A DNA stretch of 64,000 nucleotides from Nocardioides alpinus (GTDB taxonomy: Bacteria; Actinomycetota; Actinomycetes; Propionibacteriales; Nocardioidaceae), in the NCBI RefSeq assembly GCF_900112035.1, contig NZ_FOKC01000006.1, forward strand, positions 1 to 64,000, given 5' to 3'. Below the pieces are notes generated by a model. It searched no databases. It was given only the letters and a program-made list of their open reading frames with translations, and was not told the DNA's origin. Positions 50,858-60,339 of the stretch are shown here, piece after piece. Position 1 is the first letter of the stretch. Each line of letters opens with the position of its first letter. The position numbers and the translations under genes were made by a program.

Positions 50858-51439
50858 ATGAGGGACCCCCTGCGCATCGGCTTCGTCACCGGCGCGACCC
50901 CCGACAAGTGGGCGCGGAGCTGGCGCACCCAGCGACGCGAGCCCCTGGAGCTCGTGCCGGTGACGGAGTCCGACCAGCTCGACGGTGTACGCGACGGCAG
51001 CCTCGACATGGCACTGGTCAGACTGCCCGTGAACACCGACGGACTGCACTGTGTGCGGCTCTACGACGAGGTGCAGGTCGTCGCCGCCTCCCGCGAGCAC
51101 ATGATCGCCGCGACCGACGACGAGGTCGGCACCGCAGACCTGGTCGACGAACAGCTCGTACGCCCTCACGCGAGCGGCTGGACGCCCGATGCCACCCAGC
51201 TCGAGTGGCCGCCGATGAGCGAGCAGGAGGCCATCGAGACGGTCGCCGCCGGCACCGGGATCGCCATCATGCCGATGGCGGTCGCACGCCTGCACCAGCG
51301 CAAGGACGTCGTGACCCGAGTGGTCTCTGACCTCGACCCGACCACGATCGCGCTGGTCTGGCTCCTCGACCGTGACGACGAGGTGACCCAGACGTTCGTC
51401 GGGGTGACGAAGGGGCGTACGGCGCGGTCCTCGCGCTAG
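50858..51439 (+). CDS. LysR effector-binding domain protein without HTH
   Basis: A 193-residue protein that matches only the periplasmic-binding-like effector domain of LysR-type regulators: RIGFVTGATPDKWARSW at the start of subdomain I, LELVPVTESDQLDGVRDGSLDMALVRLP, LYDEVQVVAASREHMIA, and TVAAGTGIAIMPMAVARL in subdomain II. The 60-70-residue winged-helix domain is missing and no frame upstream supplies it. It follows the BCCT transporter gene, so it may bind the transported solute or modulate a full-length LysR protein. Leaderless start, so it is expressed on its own. Confidence 0.85.
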   Translation: MRDPLRIGFVTGATPDKWARSWRTQRREPLELVPVTESDQLDGVRDGSLDMALVRLPVNTDGLHCVRLYDEVQVVAASREHMIAATDDEVGTADLVDEQLVRPHASGWTPDATQLEWPPMSEQEAIETVAAGTGIAIMPMAVARLHQRKDVVTRVVSDLDPTTIALVWLLDRDDEVTQTFVGVTKGRTARSSR

Positions 51440-51467
51440 CACCCGCAGACCGGGCCATACTCGATGG

Positions 51468-51827
51468 ATGGTGTGGGCCAGGGCTGCGCTCGTGGGTGGT
51501 CTGCTGCTGGTCGTCGTCGCCTTCGCGGTCGGCACCGAAGTCGAGCGCTCGACGGTCGTCTCTGGGCGGACCCACAGCTGCGGGCCATCGATCCCGGCGT
51601 CGTGGCTCGTCTCCGGGACGCCCGATCCGACGACTCCGGGCCCGACCTCCACGGCCGACGAGCGTCGGGTGGCGTCCGCGTGCAACGTCGTCATGCGGGC
51701 CTCAGGGCTGTCGATCCTCCTCGCGACGGTCCTCGGCGCCCTGCTGGCTGTGGTCGGGTGGACCGGGCTTGCTCGGCGACGGGAGTCCGCGGCACCTCCG
51801 GTCGCGTTCGTCGACGCCGGGCAGTAG
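51468..51827 (+). CDS. small membrane protein, two transmembrane segments
   Basis: A 119-residue hypothetical protein. Two hydrophobic segments (about residues 5-22 and 79-99) flank a 55-residue loop with two cysteines (HSCGPSIPASW and VASACNVVMR), which would lie outside the membrane and could form a disulfide. A short basic RRRE follows the second segment, consistent with a cytosolic end. No family recognised. ATG at 51468, CATACT 6 bases upstream. Confidence 0.65.
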   Translation: MVWARAALVGGLLLVVVAFAVGTEVERSTVVSGRTHSCGPSIPASWLVSGTPDPTTPGPTSTADERRVASACNVVMRASGLSILLATVLGALLAVVGWTGLARRRESAAPPVAFVDAGQ

Positions 51828-51875
51828 TCACCGGACCCGCGCCCTGTCGTGGCTCGGCGATGTGTCGACGTGCGA

Positions 51876-52289
51876 TCAGGTCTGCGTCGGGTCATCCCGC
51901 CCGTGGCGGTCGGTCGGGCCGTCGACGTTCACGGTGGGGATGCCACCACCCACACGCGCGATGACCGCGAGGGACGGCTCGCTCGAGGGGTTGGACTCGC
52001 GGTGAACGGTCCATGCCGGGACGTGGACGAAGTCGCCCGGGCCAGCATCGAGGTAGCCCTCGTAGCCCTCGAACTCCAGTCGGAGGATGCCGCGGACGAC
52101 GTAGAGGCTCGATTCATTGCGATCGTGGTGGTGCCAGCCCGAGACGGCGCCGGGCTCGGTCTCGACCTGGCCGGCCCAGAGCATCGGCAGCTCGAAGGCG
52201 CGGGAACGGTGCATGCCAGCAGTCGGATCCGCCGAGAAGAGGTCGGCCGGCGTAAAGACCCGCACGGGCCGGGGCAGCTCGTCGCTCAC
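51876..52289 (-). CDS. cupin-domain protein
   Basis: A 137-residue single-domain cupin. The metal-binding motif 1 is GWHHHDRNESSLYVVRG (histidines and Glu) and motif 2 is PAWTVHRESNP, inside a small beta-barrel. Such proteins are dioxygenases, isomerases or sugar-binding sensors; the substrate is not known. The GTG at 52289 is the best start: it is in frame just before conserved residues, with CATCCT 6 bases upstream. The upstream frame to 52355 has no conserved residues. Confidence 0.82.
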   Translation of the reverse strand: MSDELPRPVRVFTPADLFSADPTAGMHRSRAFELPMLWAGQVETEPGAVSGWHHHDRNESSLYVVRGILRLEFEGYEGYLDAGPGDFVHVPAWTVHRESNPSSEPSLAVIARVGGGIPTVNVDGPTDRHGRDDPTQT

Positions 52290-52346
52290 TCGTTCAGGAT
52301 GCCACGACAGAGCCGTTCCCGACCGCCGACGCAGACGTGCCTGGTG

Positions 52347-52370
52347 CCCCGCCACCGGTGGGTGGCGGGG
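52347..52370. terminator. strong hairpin after the HNH pseudogene
   Basis: CCCCGCCACC (52347-52356) pairs perfectly with GGTGGCGGGG (52361-52370) around a GGTG loop. It lies just downstream of the pseudogene's stop on the minus strand and before the cupin gene. No U tract. Confidence 0.5.
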
Positions 52371-52382
52371 TGTGGGGCGGGT

Positions 52383-53371
52383 TCATGGTCGCTCGTGTGG
52401 TTCGTCACCGTCGTTGGTCGAGGAAGGACGAGGTCCTGTCGCGAGACCCGGTGCATCTGGTGGATCGAGTGCGCTGCTGCCGTCTCGGTCTCGCGTGAAG
52501 CGGTGGCTGTGGGGGCTGGTCCAGACGAAGGTGCCGGGTGCGGTCATCTCGTAGTGCCAGGCCGTGTGGGTTTTGAGGCGGTGGTGGAACCGACAGAGTG
52601 CCGCGAGGTTGCGGGTGTCTGTTGGGCCGGGTTGTGGCGTGTGTTCGGTGTCGGCTTGATGGTCGTAGGCGGTGACGTGGTCGATGTCGCAGCCCCGTGC
52701 GGGTCGGGTGCACCACGGGAACACGCACGTCGTGTCGCGGAGGATGACGTGCTCGCGGATCCGGTCGGGGATCGCGTACCCGGGTGCGGTCAGGTGCTGG
52801 GTGAGGTCGATGACGGGCTTGATCGTGATCGTGGTGCGTGTGTCGGCGCACCAGCTCTTGAGCTGCTCGAGGAGCGCGAGGCGTTGGCCGTTCGCGAGCC
52901 GATCGGTGGGTCCGAAGACAGTGGACTCACCGACGGTGGACGCGTCGAAGTGGGCGTGGCCCGGGCTCGCCACGCGGGGACGGCACCGGCGTGGACCTGG
53001 GACCACAACCTTGGGAGGCGGTGGCGGAGCTCGAGGGCGTGGCCGATGAGCTTCTTCGCCGAGGTGGTGGTGATCCCCAGGACGGTGCCGAGCTCGGCGA
53101 TGCAGAACTCCGCGACGAGCGGGCAGCCGGGGCCGGCGATGGGTTCCTCGTGCTCATGACCCAGACCGCCGGTGGTGGTGAACGAAGCGGCACCGTGGAG
53201 GGACTCGGGTGGGTGGAGGTCGGCCCAGGCGGCGGCGAGGGCGAGCACGCCGGCAGCGGCCGCATCCTCGGCCGCCCGGCCAGACCGGATCGAGGTGAGG
53301 ATCCCGGACGCGTCCAGGTCCTCGACCAGCGGGCTGCTGGTCGGGGAGCGGAGGTCCTGGGTGGTGGTCAT
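52383..53371 (-). pseudogene. DUF222/HNH endonuclease gene, internally deleted and frameshifted
   Basis: Two overlapping frames cover parts of one actinobacterial DUF222-HNH protein. The 53371-start frame gives the DUF222 N-terminus up to LPRLWSQVHAGAVPAWRAR and then turns into arginine/serine-rich nonsense. The other frame, from about 52970 down to 52383, gives HFDASTVGESTVFGPTDRL and the HNH domain CVFPWCTRPARGCDIDHVTAYDHQAD, NLAALCRFHHRLKTH. The middle of the DUF222 part is missing, which points to an internal deletion that also shifted the frame. Such genes are multicopy in Nocardioides-like genomes and often have a mobile character. An A/T-rich patch with TATCGAAC lies upstream at 53430-53443. 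Confidence 0.85.
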
Positions 53372-53492
53372 GGGTACCAGTCAAGCAGGACCCACCGACA
53401 CTCGGGCCTGCAGGAAGACTGGTGTGGATAAGTATTATCGAACAGGTGGTCCCCTGAGGCATCGCACTGGTTCCTTGGTTTCGACACGGTCG

Positions 53493-53647
53493 CTGCGCGA
53501 CCTGCTCAACCAGCGGACGGGGCTTGCTGCGCGACCTGCTCAACCAGCGGAGGCCGGCCTGCGCGACCTGCTCAACCAGCGGCGGTGGCGGGCTGCGCGA
53601 CCTGCTCAACCAGAGGACGGGGCTGGCTGCGCGACCTGCTCAACCGG
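53493..53647. repeat. tandem repeat, five units, 32-34 bp period
   Basis: A 21-base core, CTGCGCGACCTGCTCAACC plus two bases, starts at 53493, 53527, 53559, 53593 and 53627, with 11-13 variable bases between copies. A degenerate sixth unit follows to about 53690. It is preceded by GGTTTCGACACGGTCG at 53478, a phrase of the kind found in dispersed intergenic repeats of this group. Units differ in length, so it is not a coding repeat. The whole gap 53372-53692 holds no gene apart from this. Confidence 0.85.
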
Positions 53648-53692
53648 CGGCGGCCCTGCTCGACCGGCGGGCAGGCTTGCTGCGGTCCTTCC

Positions 53693-54250
53693 TCAGCCCG
53701 CGGTGGTCGCGTGCTCCCGCAGCCACTCCCCCAGCACGACCGCCGAGGCGTCGACCAGGCGGGGCCAGTCGATGGCGGCCTCGTCGGCGGTGTCGGAGAC
53801 GTGCTTCACGAGCCGCACCGGGACGCCGGCCTCGCGGGCTGCCCAGGCGACGGCGTACCCCTCCATGTCGACGAGGTGCGCGCGCTCCGCCAGGGCGTCA
53901 CGCACGACCGGGTCGCTGACGAAGACGTCGCCGGTCGCGAGCACCAGGTCCGAGTCGCCCACCTCGAGCCTCTCCTGCGGGTCGTGCCCCAACGCCCGGA
54001 TGAGGTCGGCGCTCAGGTCGTGGTTGAGCACGACGCCCGGCTCGAAGAGCCCGGCCAAGCCAGGGCGCAGCGCCCCGGCGGTGCCGATGTTGAGCACGGT
54101 GAGCCCAGCGGTGTCGTCGTACGCCGCGAGGGCCCGCGCTGTCGCTGCCGCGGCGGCGACCTTCCCCATGCCCGTGATCACGAGCGGCAGGTCGGCCGGG
54201 ACGTACGCCGCCTCTGCTGCGGTCGCGGCCACGACCAGGTAGGAGCTCAC
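53693..54250 (-). CDS. nucleosidase / MTAN-PNP-like protein
   Basis: A 185-residue protein of the phosphorylase/nucleosidase (PNP_UDP_1) fold. It starts with an Asp/Glu-free ATAAEAAYVP strand, has LVITGMGKVAAAAATARAL as the phosphate or nucleobase loop, TVLNIGTAGALRPGLAGLFEPGVV (in two parts), the base-binding VDMEGYAVAWAAREAGVPV with the MEG glutamate that holds the ribose, and the KHVSDTADEAA aspartate. It likely hydrolyses or phosphorolyses a purine nucleoside; MTA/SAH is only one option. GTG at 54250 overlaps the sulfotransferase stop. Confidence 0.82.
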   Translation of the reverse strand: MSSYLVVAATAAEAAYVPADLPLVITGMGKVAAAAATARALAAYDDTAGLTVLNIGTAGALRPGLAGLFEPGVVLNHDLSADLIRALGHDPQERLEVGDSDLVLATGDVFVSDPVVRDALAERAHLVDMEGYAVAWAAREAGVPVRLVKHVSDTADEAAIDWPRLVDASAVVLGEWLREHATTAG

Positions 54251-54921
54251 TCGGAGTCGCCTCGGTGCTTGCCCCGGCGTGAGTGCGGGGTGGCCATCAC
54301 GTCGTGGATCGCGTCGACGTCGAAGTCCTCGCCGAGCCAGTCGAAGAGTCCACGCAGGACCTCGGGGTCGGCGACGTAGTCGTCGTAGTGCACGCGGTGG
54401 ACCGCGTCACCCAGGCCCTCGGCGGCACTCAGCATCCGCTCCTCGATGCGCTGCACCCGACCGAGCGGGTCGTCCTTGTGGGTCCAGAAGTTGCTGGCCG
54501 CGACGTCCTCGAGGTTGCGCGTGTTGAGCACGAACCGCGCGCCCGGGAACACCTGCTGGAGGAAGACAAGGTAGTCGGGGAGGTCCTCGTCATACCAGCG
54601 GATCTCCTTGTAGCCGGTGACGCGGGTGTCGGGCTCCGGCCGCAGGAGCGTCGCCTCGGCCAACGCGCGGATGTGCTGCAGGGACGTCGCCTCGGGGAAG
54701 CCCTCGATGCCGAACCACGGATGCGTGGGCTGACTGGCCCGTCCGGCGTCGACGCGCGCCTTCTCCGCCATCCCGCTGCGGTGGAACTCGTAGAGGTGAC
54801 GCATCGCGTGGCGGTTCTCGCCGCGCAGCAGCCACCCCGGGATGGAGTTGAGGATGCCCATCAGCAGCGTTGATCCCGACCTGCCGTAGGTCATCACGAA
54901 GACGTGGTCGACCTCCTTCAC
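54247..54921 (-). CDS. sulfotransferase family protein
   Basis: A 224-residue PAPS-dependent sulfotransferase. The 5'-phosphosulfate loop is MTYGRSGSTLLMGILNS (residues 9-25) and the 3'-phosphate motif is RFVLNTRNLEDVAAS with the arginine and serine. Residues 30-70 form the usual substrate-side segment. The acceptor is unknown; bacterial members sulfate lipids, glycans or peptides. The GTG at 54921 is the only good start close to the P-loop; it begins 7 bases after the guaB1 stop. PAP, the by-product, would need a phosphatase, and a nucleosidase follows. Confidence 0.85.
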   Translation of the reverse strand: MKEVDHVFVMTYGRSGSTLLMGILNSIPGWLLRGENRHAMRHLYEFHRSGMAEKARVDAGRASQPTHPWFGIEGFPEATSLQHIRALAEATLLRPEPDTRVTGYKEIRWYDEDLPDYLVFLQQVFPGARFVLNTRNLEDVAASNFWTHKDDPLGRVQRIEERMLSAAEGLGDAVHRVHYDDYVADPEVLRGLFDWLGEDFDVDAIHDVMATPHSRRGKHRGDSE

Positions 54922-54928
54922 GATGGGA

Positions 54929-57058
<2,130 letters not shown>

Positions 57059-57118
57059 TCAGACCGCACGTACGCACTCCGTCGACGCTGCGTCCGGCTT
57101 GCACGTCGTCGTGGGCCG

Positions 57119-58573
57119 TCAGCCCTGGTCCGCCGCCCGCTGCAGGGCCCGCCAGGTGCGGTCGACGTCCGCCTCCGTCGTACGCCAGCTGCCGACCGCG
57201 AGTCGGATCGCAGCCCGACCGTTGACGGTGGTGTGGCTGAGGTAGGCCTCGCCGGAGGCGTTGACCGCCTCCATGGCGGCGAGCGTCTGCTCGTCCCCGG
57301 ACCTGAGCCGGAACACCACCAGCGAGAGCGCCGGCTCGGTCACCATCTCGAAGCGCTCGTCCGCTGCCACGAGGTCGGCGACGCGCTCGGCCAGCTCGAC
57401 GCCGCTGCGGATGTGGGCACGGAGGCCCTCCAGCCCGTAGGTCCGCATCACCGCCCACAGCTTGATCGCGCGGAACCGCCGACCGAGCTGCGGGTGCCAA
57501 TCGCGGTAGTCGACGACCTCGCCCGACTCGGTGGCGGCGTTGCGGAGGTACTCCGGGAGGATCGACAGCGCGCCGGTCAGCGCCGCGCGGTCGCGGACCC
57601 AGAAGGTGCTGCAGTCGAAGGTCGTCAGCAGCCACTTGTGCGGGTTGGTGACGAACGAGTCGGCCGCCTCCACCCCGACGAGGTGGTCGCGCAGCTCCGG
57701 GCAGACCGCGGCCACACCGGCCCACGCGGCATCGACGTGCAGCCACACGCCCCACTCGCGTACGACCTCGGCGACCGCCGCGATGTCGTCCATCGCACCG
57801 GTCGAGGTGCTGCCCGCGGCGACGTGCACCATCACCGGACGCAGCCCGGCCTCCACGTCCGCGACGATCGCGTCGCGCAGGGCGTCGACGTCCATCGCCT
57901 GGGTCGCGGGGTCGACGTCGATCGCGCGGACGGCGTCCTCGCCGAGGCCCGCCATCATCGCCGCCTTCACGAGTGACGAGTGCGCCTGCGTGGACCCGTA
58001 GACGCGCCACTGCGCCTCGCCCAGGCCGTGCACGCGCACGTCTCCCCCACTAGCCCGGTGGAGCGCGGAGAGCAGGGCCGTGAAGGTCGCCGTGGATGCG
58101 GTGTCCTGGATGACGCCGCCACCCGGCCCGTCGCTGCGGAACGCGTCGGGCAGGCCCAGCGCCTCGGCGAACCAGTCCATGACGACCTGCTCGACCTCGG
58201 TGACCGCCGGGCTGGTCGCCCAGATCATCCCCTGGGCGCCGATGCCGCTGGAGATGAGGTCGCCGAGGATCGCGGCCGGCGAGGAGTTGGCCGGGAAGTA
58301 GGCGAAGAAGCGCGGGTGCTGCCAGTGGGTGAGGCCCGGTACGACGACCCGGTCGAGGTCGGCCAGGACGGCGTCGAACGACTCGCCCACCTCCGGCGCC
58401 GACGCCGGCAGGAGACGGCGTACGTCGCCGGGGTCGACCTGCGCGCGTACCGGCAGGTCGTCGAGCGACGCCCAGTAGTCCGCGATCCAGTCGATCGCGG
58501 CATGGCCCTGGCGGCGGAACTCCTCGGGCGACATGTGGCCGCCCATGTGCTCGTCTGGCTGCTGGTCTGGCAT
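57119..58573 (-). CDS. group II PLP-dependent amino acid decarboxylase
   Basis: A 484-residue decarboxylase of the aromatic-L-amino-acid/glutamate type. The cofactor lysine is Lys313 in VTNPHKWLLTTFD, the aspartate that holds the pyridine nitrogen is Asp281 in HVDAAWAG, and His198 in STQAHSSL would stack on the ring. The N-terminal dimer segment, PGLTHWQHPRFFAYFPANSS, is well conserved. Tyr, Trp, Phe, Dopa or other L-amino acids are candidate substrates; the sequence does not decide. TACGTT lies 6 bases before the ATG at 58573, so the mRNA is leaderless. Confidence 0.9.
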   Translation of the reverse strand: MPDQQPDEHMGGHMSPEEFRRQGHAAIDWIADYWASLDDLPVRAQVDPGDVRRLLPASAPEVGESFDAVLADLDRVVVPGLTHWQHPRFFAYFPANSSPAAILGDLISSGIGAQGMIWATSPAVTEVEQVVMDWFAEALGLPDAFRSDGPGGGVIQDTASTATFTALLSALHRASGGDVRVHGLGEAQWRVYGSTQAHSSLVKAAMMAGLGEDAVRAIDVDPATQAMDVDALRDAIVADVEAGLRPVMVHVAAGSTSTGAMDDIAAVAEVVREWGVWLHVDAAWAGVAAVCPELRDHLVGVEAADSFVTNPHKWLLTTFDCSTFWVRDRAALTGALSILPEYLRNAATESGEVVDYRDWHPQLGRRFRAIKLWAVMRTYGLEGLRAHIRSGVELAERVADLVAADERFEMVTEPALSLVVFRLRSGDEQTLAAMEAVNASGEAYLSHTTVNGRAAIRLAVGSWRTTEADVDRTWRALQRAADQG

Positions 58574-58579
58574 GGCCCG

Positions 58580-58585
58580 AACGTA
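58580..58585 (-). promoter_or_regulatory. -10 box of the leaderless decarboxylase gene
   Basis: TACGTT on the minus strand ends 6 bases before the ATG at 58573; no Shine-Dalgarno. Confidence 0.55.
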
Positions 58586-58669
58586 CCGGGCGGGTTGGGT
58601 CGTCGTACTCAGCACAGGTCAGGTACGTCGACAGGTCCCGCCCGGCCGCATCCCGAAGAGGCTTGCCCC

Positions 58670-58960
58670 ATGACCTCCTCACTCGCCTCCACCGCCAAGA
58701 ACACCACCGCCTTCGCCGCCCAGGCCGCGATCTCCTTCGGCGCCGCTCTCTTCGCGATGCTGGTCGCGATCTACTTCATGGACACCGACCCGTGGATCAA
58801 GGGCTTCCTCGCCCTCGGCACCCTCTACCTCACGACGTCGACCTTCACGCTCGCGAAGGTCGTGCGCGACATGCAAGAGGACAGCACCACTGTCCACCGC
58901 CTCGACCAGGCCCGCCTCGACAAGCTGCTCGCGCAGCACGACCCGTACAAGTCCGCCTGA
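58670..58960 (+). CDS. YiaA/YiaB-family inner membrane protein
   Basis: A 96-residue protein with two membrane helices (about residues 15-38 and 44-64) of the YiaA/YiaB two-helix domain, with FGAALFAMLVAIYFMDTDPW and IKGFLALGTLYLTTSTFTLAK. The C-terminal third is a charged cytosolic helix. The role of this family is unknown; E. coli members respond to stress. ATG at 58670, GAAGAGG lies nearby upstream and could serve as ribosome site. Confidence 0.9.
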   Translation: MTSSLASTAKNTTAFAAQAAISFGAALFAMLVAIYFMDTDPWIKGFLALGTLYLTTSTFTLAKVVRDMQEDSTTVHRLDQARLDKLLAQHDPYKSA

Positions 58961-58980
58961 CCCAGCGCCTCAAGCAGCAC

Positions 58981-59013
58981 GAAGCCCCTCCCGGATGGAC
59001 CGGGAGGGGCTTC
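58981..59013 (+). terminator. perfect hairpin after the YiaA-like gene
   Basis: GAAGCCCCTCCCGG (58981-58994) pairs perfectly with 59000-59013, with loop ATGGA. A few Ts follow. It lies 20 bases after the stop. Confidence 0.7.
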
Positions 59014-59058
59014 GTCGTACGTCCGGACGGGGCAGGTGTGCGGAGTCCTGCGCTTCTG

Positions 59059-59110
59059 GGCCGTTGCAACGGCCTACCCGCGCGGGAGTCACCGCTTCAG
59101 CGGTGACTCC
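59059..59110 (-). terminator. two hairpins ending the acyl-CoA dehydrogenase operon
   Basis: GGAGTCACCGC (59085-59095) and GCGGTGACTCC (59100-59110) form a perfect 11-bp stem with a TTCA loop, 12 bases after the stop of the operon on the minus strand. Next to it, GGCCGTTGCAACGGCC (59059-59074) is a perfect 16-base palindrome. Confidence 0.65.
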
Positions 59111-59121
59111 TGCAGGAGCAG

Positions 59122-60339
59122 CTACTTCAGCTCGGAGCTGCTCAGCCCCAGGATCCGGCGGGCCACGATCAGCTGCTGGATCTGCTGGGTGCCCTCGAAG
59201 ATGTCGAGGATCTTGGAGTCGCGCGCCCACTTCTCCAGCAGCTCCACCTCGCTGTAGCCGAGGGTGCCGCACAGCTGCACGCAGGACAGGGTCACGTCGG
59301 ACCCCACCCGGCCGGCCTTCGCCTTGGCCATCGACGCCTCGAGCGAGTTGGGCACGCGGTTGTCGGCCATCCACGCCGCCTGCATCATCAGCAGCTGGGC
59401 GCCCTCCCAGTCGGCCTCCAGCTGGAGGAACGTCGCCGCCGCCGCGCTCTGGTTCTGCGCCGGGCGGTCGTAGTCGATCGTGACGCCGGCCTGGTCGAGC
59501 AGGTCGCGGGTGAGGTCGAGCGACGCGCGTGCGCAGCCGACGGCCATCGCGGCCACCAGCGGGCGGGTGTTGTCGAAGGTCGCCATCGCACCGGCGAAGC
59601 CGGACTTGGTGTCGATCTCGGGCGACCCGAGCAGGTCCTCGGCCGGCACCCGGCAGTCGGTGAACGTGATCGCCGCCGTGTCGGACGCGCGGATGCCGAG
59701 CTTGTGCTCGAGCCGCTCGACCTTCAGGCCGGGGTTGTCCTTGCGGACGAGGAAGGACTTGATCGCGGCGCGGCCGAGCTCCTTGTCCAGCGTCGCCCAC
59801 ACGACGACGCTGTCGGCGCGGTCACCGGAGGTGACGTAGATCTTCTCGCCGTTGATGACGTACTCGTCGCCGTCCTTGACCGCCGTGGTCGTGAGGTTCG
59901 CCGAGTCGGAGCCGATGCCGGGCTCGGTGATCGCCATGGCGGCCCAGGTGCCCTTGTAGCGCTCGAGCTGCTCCTCGTTGGCGACCGAGGCGATGGCGGA
60001 GTTGCCCAGCCCCTGGCGCGGCATCGAGAGCAGCAGGGCGGTGTCGCCCCAGCACATCTCGGCGACCGACAGGACGGAGGCCAGGTTGGCACCGTTGCGC
60101 ACCGTCGCGGGGTCGTCGGTCGCCCGGTCGTCACGACGTACGCCGCCCGCGCCGGCGCCGCCGGTCGCGCCGGTCTCGGACACGCCGTCGATCAGCGCGG
60201 CGAGCATGTCGAGCTCCTTCGGGTACTCGTGCTCGGCGCGGTCATACTTGCGGGAGATCGGTCGCAGCATGTTCATCGCCAGCTGGTGGGCCTGGTCGAT
60301 CAGCTGGGCCTGCTTCTTCGGGGTCTCGAGGTTGATCAT
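59122..60339 (-). CDS. acyl-CoA dehydrogenase, catalytic partner
   Basis: A 405-residue flavoprotein. The N-domain helices, the beta-barrel AITEPGIGSDSANLTTTA and YVTSGDRADSVVVWATL, and the C-terminal helical domain are all present. The catalytic base is in DIFEGTQQIQQLIVARRILGL, the usual Glu-Gly-Thr segment, so this subunit can oxidise acyl-CoA with FAD. It ends the operon. The ATG at 60339 shares one base with the stop of the upstream gene (TGATG), so two polypeptides in a fixed ratio are likely. Confidence 0.92.
   Translation of the reverse strand: MINLETPKKQAQLIDQAHQLAMNMLRPISRKYDRAEHEYPKELDMLAALIDGVSETGATGGAGAGGVRRDDRATDDPATVRNGANLASVLSVAEMCWGDTALLLSMPRQGLGNSAIASVANEEQLERYKGTWAAMAITEPGIGSDSANLTTTAVKDGDEYVINGEKIYVTSGDRADSVVVWATLDKELGRAAIKSFLVRKDNPGLKVERLEHKLGIRASDTAAITFTDCRVPAEDLLGSPEIDTKSGFAGAMATFDNTRPLVAAMAVGCARASLDLTRDLLDQAGVTIDYDRPAQNQSAAAATFLQLEADWEGAQLLMMQAAWMADNRVPNSLEASMAKAKAGRVGSDVTLSCVQLCGTLGYSEVELLEKWARDSKILDIFEGTQQIQQLIVARRILGLSSSELK

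Noticed and set aside
53425..53445. SOS (LexA) box before the DUF222 gene
   Set aside because: Only one TCGAAC half-site is present, without the partner GTTCGA.
53493..53690. CRISPR-like array
   Set aside because: The 21-base cores are separated by only 11-13 bases and no Cas genes are near; spacers are far too short.
53172..54242. Plus-strand frame through the tandem repeat
   Set aside because: It consists of repeated LRDLLNQR-like translations of the repeat and is antisense to the nucleosidase gene.
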